Assembly (NCBI GenBank): GCA_003118195.1
Contig: BEXV01000297.1
Span: 227,940 to 240,656 of the forward strand
Length of the DNA stretch: 12,717 bases
DNA from: Hemicentrotus pulcherrimus
Lineage: Eukaryota > Echinodermata > Echinoidea > Camarodonta > Strongylocentrotidae
Direction: 5' to 3'
How positions within the stretch are numbered: the first letter of the stretch is position 1; every line of letters begins with the position of its first letter. Below, one piece after another: positions 1 through 12,717 of the stretch. Both the position numbers and the translations under genes were made by a program. Under the pieces are notes generated by a model. That model was not told the DNA's origin and searched no databases. It worked only from the letters and a program-made list of their open reading frames with translations.

Positions 1-3
1 TCA

Positions 4-40
<37 letters not shown>

Positions 41-52
41 GCTCTCTATCTC
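1..52. repeat. CT dinucleotide microsatellite
   Basis: Nearly pure TC/CT repeat with a few interruptions (TATC, CGCT). It is simple sequence running off the window's left edge, so its full length is unknown. Confidence 0.95.
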
Positions 53-73
53 ATTGTTTCATGCATAATGTAT

Positions 74-215
74 TTGGCCCAACTTCAATTCGTTGTTGTC
101 AATAAGCCAACATTGGCCCACCAGCCAAAAAGACGTTGGGCCAACATCATATTGCCATCCGGGCTATCTCTCTCTCTCCCTCTCTCTCCTTTTGACCAGC
201 AATATGATTGCCGGG
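74..215. repeat. GGCCCA-rich patch with inverted repeats
   Basis: TTGGCCCAAC at 74-83 is the exact reverse complement of GTTGGGCCAA at 135-144. A related CCAACATTGGCCCA lies between them at 107-120. ATCATATTGC at 147-156 pairs with GCAATATGAT at 199-208. The nested palindromic words suggest the remains of a dispersed repeat or a small foldback element. I cannot name the family, and no target duplication is visible. Confidence 0.5.
164..189. repeat. Second short CT microsatellite
   Basis: A run of CT/TC dinucleotides with CCC interruptions, sitting inside the inverted-repeat patch that surrounds it. Confidence 0.85.
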
Positions 216-230
216 CCCATCCTTGGATAT

Positions 231-2584
231 GTAATTAAATGAGTATGACCGTGATAGGAAACATGCTTCTACCTTTCCACCTAGCTACTAACATATAGGC
301 ACTATAAAATATAATCACCAATCACACTAGGCTAGTTACAGAAGGTAGTCGAATTAAAAAACAAGACGTGAAACAGAGTGTGACATATGGCATGATGGAG
401 ACTTATCTTTATATTACATATTCACCATGAACAAATAATTATCAAAGATTATTTACAACAGCAGTACATCTAAATTGAAAAATCATTTAACTATCAATTA
501 CAATTCAAACAAGAATGTACACAAAAGAACTATTCATCTAATGTCGGCATATTAGCCTATAACTAGATGAAATAAAATTAGAGGGAGTGTATTTGGGAAA
601 ATGCATATATAAAGTGTTTACAAACTGTCATCCAAAAGAAAGAATGGCAACAAAATTTTAATTCAGTGGTTATTTCGGTTCAGAGAGTTCTACATGAGCG
701 AAACCATAGGCCAGGTACATACATACAATACAAGCACACTATTAGAAACAAAAGCAAATAACATTAAAAATAATTTTCTTTTTCTTTTCTTCGTTTCATG
801 AAATATTTGTTTTGAACCTTGCTTTATAGAAAACTGCTATAACAAATTCTTTTAAATTTGCCAGTCCTGTGTATTGTATTTTATTATCTTTTAGCCTTGA
901 TATAACAAATTTGAATTAAGTATTTATACTAAGGTAATTCATTGGTCCCCAAATCTAAATAATTTACTAAAACAAGGTTTCACTCTACTTTGCAACGCGT
1001 CACTTTAAATTTAATTTATAATGAGAAACAGATTGTCAATTAAGTTATAACAGGTTAAGTTCATCTTATGAAATACATGTACATGGCAATACCATCAGCT
1101 TTCAAAACAGGTAAATACAACATTATCTTCCTAAACTTCCTTTCAAATCAAATCAATGTATATCTGCCCTGTATCACCATGTCAAAAAATCATTCACTAT
1201 TTAGTACATTCATTCTTTCTGTAATTATTTTGCAATATATATATGGCACATTTTAAGTTTTGTTCAGCAGATAGATCTAGATGGTATTCTTCAGCTAATT
1301 CATCCTATTACTATTTGTGATGCATGTATTGACTGGATAACTCATGGGTATTCAATATTGCATCAAGGTGTTTAATTGTGACCAGGTAAACTGCAAATAC
1401 AAGGAATAGGAGGGTCAAGACTTCAAGATTATTGGATTTTTGTAATGTTCAGATAATTAGACAGACAATCCAGTAGCTCATCTCAAACATCAGTTGATGA
1501 AGTGTGGAAAGAAGTACAATGTTTTGTCTGTACAAAATCAGGGTTCCCAGCATTTCATGAAAACTAAGTTCCCTGATTCTTCTCCGATGGAGTTTCAAGA
1601 TCACTAAAAGAGACATTCCACGTGCCAACAAGCCACCATAACCAATCACTCTGTGTTTGGACACTAGACAAAACACAAAACATCAGACTGTCTGACTAAG
1701 TTTGTTTGAAACCAATGAGCTTCTTGAGTTTTCTCTCATTTGAGAGATTTTTCTAGTTCGGGGACTTCTTCCTGACTGCAGTAAGAAAAAGAGAACCTTT
1801 TTCCCTGTCTTCCCTGTTTTCCAGGATAGCAGATAACCCAGAGAAATCAAGTCTTTACTTTCATTACATATGCCTTGAACATTTATTTGTGCAGCTGAGG
1901 TACATATATATTAAGATTTAACGCTCATTCAGAAATAAGCAGCAACCAGCTTTAAAAAAAACATCATGGCTAACCACAGTAATATGGAAAATGCACTTAA
2001 AATTTACTGTACAACACACGATCAGTGAGTGAGTGTGTGTAAGGGCCATCGAATGCCCTTCCATGTATTTACCATCACAATATTATATCCTGCTATCCAT
2101 TAACAAACACAGACACAGAATGGTTTGTTTTATATTTGAGGTGATTTACCAAGACATATATGGGAAGCCAACTTCATAATTCATTATGTACAGCAAGACA
2201 TGGTCAATTACTGAGCCAACCAAGATTGATTTCAAACAATATGTTTAACACTGGCTGGAAGATAAAAGGAGCTTCCCTGAAGAAAAAGAGCACTCTATTG
2301 TTTAACAGTTATTTTGGCAATTTCAATCTGTGATTCGGCAAGTTCATAAACTTGAGGAAACAGAGTGTACACGAAAATGTTTTAACTGTTTATTGATTTG
2401 GATAATAATTGTATAAACATTATTTTATTCAGGGAAATATTGTACAATATTTAGAATTTGATTCATACCATCTTATAGAAACCCTGAAACTAGAGCACTA
2501 ATTTTTGAAAGGAATGATGAAACTGTTCCGACCAATAATCATTTTGCTTCACATCACCCAATCGACTGATTGAATTCTTAAAAA
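231..2584. other. AT-rich DNA downstream of KMT5A, no gene seen
   Basis: About 2.3 kb of AT-rich sequence with stops in all frames and only chance ORFs under 80 codons. I see no exon with both splice signals and no conserved peptide. A stretch near 1500-1850 contains several copies of CCCTG-type words (for example ttccctgtcttccctgtttt near 1800), which may be a worn dispersed repeat. Part of this stretch may still belong to the 3' UTR of the upstream gene if a more distal poly(A) site is used. Confidence 0.6.
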
Positions 2585-2590
2585 TTTATT
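2585..2590 (-). promoter_or_regulatory. Candidate poly(A) signal AATAAA for KMT5A
   Basis: On the minus strand this reads AATAAA, about 500 bases past the KMT5A stop. It is the first canonical signal after the stop that I find. It is followed 15-40 bases downstream by a GT-rich stretch (GATTGGGTGATGTG on the minus strand), as expected for a cleavage site. Further AATAAA hexamers exist near 2424-2429 and 1882-1887, so the actual end is uncertain. Confidence 0.3.
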
Positions 2591-3088
2591 TCAAAACGTA
2601 AAGTATTACCTTAACATGTAAGTAACAATAAATTGGTGATGGGCGGATGATGACAAACACCTGTGAGATCAATTTTAAGCAAAAAATATTCTTCAACACT
2701 GGCAAAAAAATAAATCCAATTAAGCACATTTCATTTCTATGTCAAAGTTGCATTCCTTCCTCTAGAGGAGATTGAGATTCAGGCACATATTTCCCTGCAG
2801 TAGCACAACATTGTTTTTGATGGATCCATTTCAGTCATAAGACAGTCCTTGTTGAGTCTGCTTCAGTCATGAAACAATGGCGAGTGAAACATCACTGCCA
2901 GAGACAAGTCTGAATACATTGTTATTGCAATACTGAAAGTGAATTATCATATTCCATTTCCTCTGCTTTTCAGCAGCAATAATTCTACTCATCATAGAAT
3001 GTCAATGAGCTCCAATATTATGTTTGTTGGCACAGGAGTTCAAAGATGGAGTTGAAATGTGATCTTAGATATAATGTCTGAATTAAGC
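2591..3088 (-). other. KMT5A: Probable KMT5A 3' untranslated region
   Basis: Sequence between the TGA stop and the first candidate AATAAA. It has no ORF of note and no splice acceptor/donor pair that would extend the coding region. The assignment rests only on position. Confidence 0.45.
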
Positions 3089-10062
<6,974 letters not shown>

Positions 10063-10929
10063 CTTGAGGAGTAAAAAAGGGAGATAAATAAATATGTTAC
10101 ATATAACACATTATAATTCTTTACATGCTTTTCATAATTCATATATTTCATTACATTTGTATGGGCACAGAATAGAAGCCACAACTTCAACTACGGTACC
10201 TGCCTTCATTAGCTATTACTATAACAAAACCAACATTAATTAATTAATGTGTAGGCTTACTAGACATTTTAGACTAGGGTCTATTTTTTAATATTTAATC
10301 AGAACAAAATGATTGAAAAGCAGATCTGAAATATCCTTTAATCTAGTATAAACCCTTATAATCCACAAGCTTTGATTGTGAAGGAGTCGACATCAAACTG
10401 TTTTAATCTTTTTCACATCTATCTCAATTAAAAATGTTCAGCTTGGTTTACCCTGGACAGAAATAACCATCTGGTATTGGAAATTCTGTAAGTTTAATTA
10501 AAAGTTTTGAAACTGATGAAATTGTCAACCTTCCCATACACAGACAGTAACACATCTCACTTATAGAAGCATTAGTGATTTAGTATACTACATGTAGGTA
10601 TGTGAATAATATGGTACTTAAAAATATGAGACACCCTCTATTGATTCTAAAAATTCTAAAAAGCCTCTGAACAAAACTCACTCAAAATCTGTAGGCCTAC
10701 TTTCATGACAATTGATGACACCTACATGGCACGAAAATACAATCAATTCAACTCTTCAATGTTGGACAAAATTAAATCAGAAATCTATTGTCAATCCTGC
10801 AGCAGCTTTGTAAGCTTTGTGTGTATTTCTTGGTTGCAGCAGATACTGAATCTCCATGCAAACTCAATTTACACAAATTTAGTCACAAAAGACTTGCTCC
10901 CAACCTTACCATGTCACGCATTAGTAGTT
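10063..10929. other. Upstream intron or 5' region of KMT5A, no gene seen
   Basis: AT-rich sequence without a supported exon. It holds an 18-bp perfect palindrome ACATTAATTAATTAATGT at 10233-10250 and the word TAGGCCTAC near 10692. A 124-codon plus-strand frame beginning at 10705 has no recognisable domain and runs into mobile DNA, so I do not call it a gene. Confidence 0.6.
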
Positions 10930-11023
10930 GGGGTCGCAACATGTTTAGCGGTGGATTTTTACCGATCATTAGGTGGAACAAGAAGATTGCAATCTGCTAG
11001 GATAGCTAGAATGGTCAAGCAAG
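10930..11023 (+). mobile_element. LINE fragment, piece left of the hAT insertion
   Basis: Degraded reverse-transcriptase text. LAVDFYRSLGG-like translation (10958-10990) resembles the FADDxKIYRSL block with a broken catalytic box. Removing the hAT element and one target copy restores the reading EWSSKWGMKFNSLKCKVMRV across the junction, so this piece and 11422 onward are one element. The left border is uncertain. Confidence 0.55.
11016..11023. repeat. Left target-site duplication CAAGCAAG
   Basis: Eight bases identical to 11422-11429, directly flanking the terminal inverted repeats. Eight-base duplications are characteristic of the hAT superfamily. Confidence 0.92.
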
Positions 11024-11421
11024 TAGTGCTGTCATTGAGAAAAAAAAAATCTTTGTCGACATGTCGTCTTGAATTTTAGCCGACAACGACACATTGTCGA
11101 CAGATGGTTGGAAGAATGAAATCCTTCCAACACTGGCGTGCATGCCAACAATTGTTCGTGAATGATTTTTATTTGCTGCAGCAGTAAGTAAGATGACCGA
11201 TTTCGAGTTTGTGTTCACTTTAAAATACAAATTACACAAAACCAAAGTGTTTTGTTATAAAAAACAGTGTTGTTTGTAAAATGATTCAAAGTGCGTGTAA
11301 AGCCTATAAATGGGTTGATTCTTGTCGACAATATACTATCCCTGTCGACATGTCGCCTTCCCGTAAAAATGCACTTTTATCGACAAGGTTGTCGACAGAA
11401 GGCTTGTCAATGACAGCACTA
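11024..11421. mobile_element. Non-autonomous hAT element (MITE), 398 bp
   Basis: TAGTGCTGTCATTGA at 11024-11038 is the exact reverse complement of TCAATGACAGCACTA at 11407-11421. The ends fit the hAT pattern YARNG, and a perfect 8-bp target duplication flanks them. There is no transposase ORF, so it would depend on one supplied elsewhere. Subterminal palindromic TGTCGACA-type motifs occur near both ends (11054-11061, 11095-11102, 11323-11330, 11343-11350, 11390-11397), as expected for transposase-binding repeats in hAT elements. An internal hairpin GTTGGAAG/CTTCCAAC is at 11107-11131. It is inserted into a LINE fragment. Confidence 0.93.
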
Positions 11422-11429
11422 CAAGCAAG
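11422..11429. repeat. Right target-site duplication CAAGCAAG
   Basis: Exact copy of 11016-11023 on the other side of the hAT element. Confidence 0.92.
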
Positions 11430-12250
11430 TGGGGTATGAAATTCAACTCATTAAAGTGTAAAGTGATGAGGGTCTCCAGAAAACGAAATCCTGGGAAGTG
11501 GGAAGACTGACTAACAGGTGATAGGTAGCCCCATTGAAGAGGTTACAGAGAATAAGTACCGTACTTGGGAGTCATCATCCAAAATGACCTAAAATGGGAC
11601 AGGCAGTCCAGCATTGCTGCAACTAAAGCAACAAAGATGCTTAATTTCCTTGATTTTTCCTCCTGCTCAAGAACTGTGAAAGAGAATCTATACAACAATA
11701 ATGCAACCCCATCTAGAATATGTGCCAGCTTGGCTTGGAACCCCGGAGCCAAGAAAAACAGGGATCTGCTGCAAAAAGGGCAGCAAAGGGCAGCAAGGTT
11801 TGTGTTGGGCGACTTCACTCCCAGGTCCAGTGTAACCAAAATGCTGAAAACACTGAACTGGGACAACGTTGAGAGAAGACGCCTAACCCAAAGGCTACAT
11901 GTACACTCCACAAGATGCTAAATGCAGAACTGGACATCCCACTAGAAGAGTATCTCCAGAGGAAAGGCTCAAGATCAGTTAAACGTCTTTCAGTGCTCAT
12001 CAACACATTTTGCAGAATCCTTCTTCGCTGAAGTTGTAAAACTCTGGAATGACCTACCCCAACCAAACATGTTCAAATCAGGCACAGTCTTCAAATCTGC
12101 AACCCCAAAATTAAACCAAATAGCAAAACCCTGAATTACACAAATGTATACTCTCGTCACGCCAAGGAATAGTTCCTAGTGGACCTTTCAGAAGAGACAA
12201 ACACTGTCTACTGACTACAAAAAGACTAGACTAGATCTAGAGATCTAAAT
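11422..12250 (+). mobile_element. LINE ORF2 C-terminus and 3' UTR (CR1/Jockey group), frameshifted
   Basis: Translated pieces in three frames give an ordered C-terminal ORF2 of a non-LTR retrotransposon: SKWGMKFNSLKCKVMRVSRK (from 11426), VTENKY, then LGVIIQNDLKWDRQSSIAAT, NPGAKKNRDLL, QQRAARFVLGDFTPRSSVTK and LNWDNVERRRLTQRL (11565-11905). These are followed by KMLNAELDIPLEEYLQRKGS and AESFFAEVVKLWNDLPQPN, with a stop at 12132-12134. Frameshifts and stops show it is dead. About 115 bp of probable 3' UTR follows (CACGCCAAGGAATAGTTCCT and CTAGACTAGATCTAG words). No endonuclease domain is present. The exact clade is not assigned. Confidence 0.88.
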
Positions 12251-12717
12251 TATCTAATTTACTCTATTACCGTACGTTGTCATTGACAATATCAACAAGA
12301 TCAAACTTAATTAGGTACATGTAATTATGACATGCCTTATGATTGAATAGGCCTACATCTAATGAATTATTAATGGCTTAGAAATCCTAGTTAGGCGTAA
12401 TAATTTTCTTAAAGGTAAAGACCAGTATTGGAAACGCCCTAATTTCAAAAAATGAAATGGAAGCTCTCATTACCAATCATGTGAAAGAATATGTTTTAAC
12501 TAATACATGATACTTAAAAAATTGCGGGGAAACCGCCTACTAATTCATATATTTGGTAAATTTGTTTCTCTCATGGTCTGTGAGAGATATAGGGTAGTCC
12601 GGTCCAATATCCATCTTTCTGTGTATAGTGCTTGTAACTTTACGAAGAATGGGCCAAATTTCTTATCATTTTGATGATTCCAGAACCTTGCAGATGCTTG
12701 ATGCTAGATGATCAACC
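12251..12717. other. AT-rich sequence, nothing recognised
   Basis: No ORF, RNA gene or clear repeat can be supported. The stretch from about 12415 (GTAAAGACCAGTATTGGAAA) reads like dispersed-repeat sequence but cannot be identified by eye. The missing KMT5A start exon was not found here. Confidence 0.6.

Noticed and set aside
1449..1676. 75-codon minus-strand ORF downstream of KMT5A
   Set aside because: No splice context, no known motif and composition like its AT-rich surroundings. Possibly part of a degraded repeat.
10727..10740. ATGGCACGAAAATA (MARK...) resembling the MARGRK start of SETD8
   Set aside because: It is on the plus strand, opposite to KMT5A, and is not followed by a donor in the right phase.
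10705..11079. 124-codon plus-strand ORF
   Set aside because: Its C-terminal part runs through LINE remains and then into the hAT element at 11024, so the frame is a chance fusion. No recognisable domain is seen in the rest.
11543..12066. Minus-strand ORFs of 83-122 codons at the right end
   Set aside because: They are antisense shadows of the LINE ORF2 fragment, whose plus-strand translation matches conserved reverse-transcriptase C-terminal text.

Overview
This is a eukaryotic, AT-rich, intron-rich window, most likely from a marine invertebrate. I lean towards an invertebrate deuterostome such as an echinoderm or hemichordate, because of the intron/repeat style and the TAGGCCTA- and TGTACATGTA-type words, but the phylum is an inference. 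Nothing in it looks bacterial or viral.

The only real gene I can support is on the minus strand: a KMT5A (SETD8/PR-Set7) homologue, the histone H4 lysine-20 mono-methyltransferase. Eight coding exons can be joined by hand with GT-AG introns and consistent phases. In transcript order they are 10062-10016, 9100-8959, 8491-8234, 7653-7446, 6385-6301, 5574-5515, 4349-4159 and 3299-3089, the last ending in a TGA stop at 3091-3089. Together they give 399 residues plus two bases of a split codon. Only a short start exon is missing; it was not found here and probably lies beyond 12717. The last three exons carry the pre-SET segment and the complete SET domain. The fifth encodes a TD-type PCNA-interacting degron (PIP degron) followed by basic residues. 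The second carries a weaker PIP-like motif in the place of vertebrate PIP1. The middle exons are low-complexity and basic, with CDK-type TPxK/R sites.

Downstream of the gene (1-3088) there is no recognisable gene: CT microsatellites, a GGCCCA-rich inverted-repeat patch, long AT-rich DNA, and the probable 3' UTR with a candidate poly(A) signal near 2585-2590.

The introns are full of mobile and duplicated DNA. They hold a degraded LINE 3' end (about 3820-4101, plus strand), a 67-bp tandem duplicate of the 5' part of the first SET exon with a destroyed splice acceptor (4368-4434), a 383-bp GAT trinucleotide array (4553-4935), a full-looking tRNA-derived SINE with A and B boxes and an (ATT)n tail (5102-5466), a minus-strand reverse-transcriptase scrap (6605-6735), a 90-bp decayed copy of the basic exon (7141-7230), and a recent 260-bp tandem duplication whose second copy has lost 102 bp (9277-9698).

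Upstream of the most 5' visible exon, a degraded CR1/Jockey-type LINE ORF2 C-terminus (about 10930-12250, plus strand) is split by a textbook non-autonomous hAT element. That element (11024-11421, 398 bp) has 15-bp perfect terminal inverted repeats starting TAGTG, a perfect 8-bp target duplication CAAGCAAG, and several subterminal TGTCGACA palindromes. I found no new multi-gene system. The most interesting material is the pair of decayed exon duplicates inside KMT5A, the nested hAT element, and the conserved degron.
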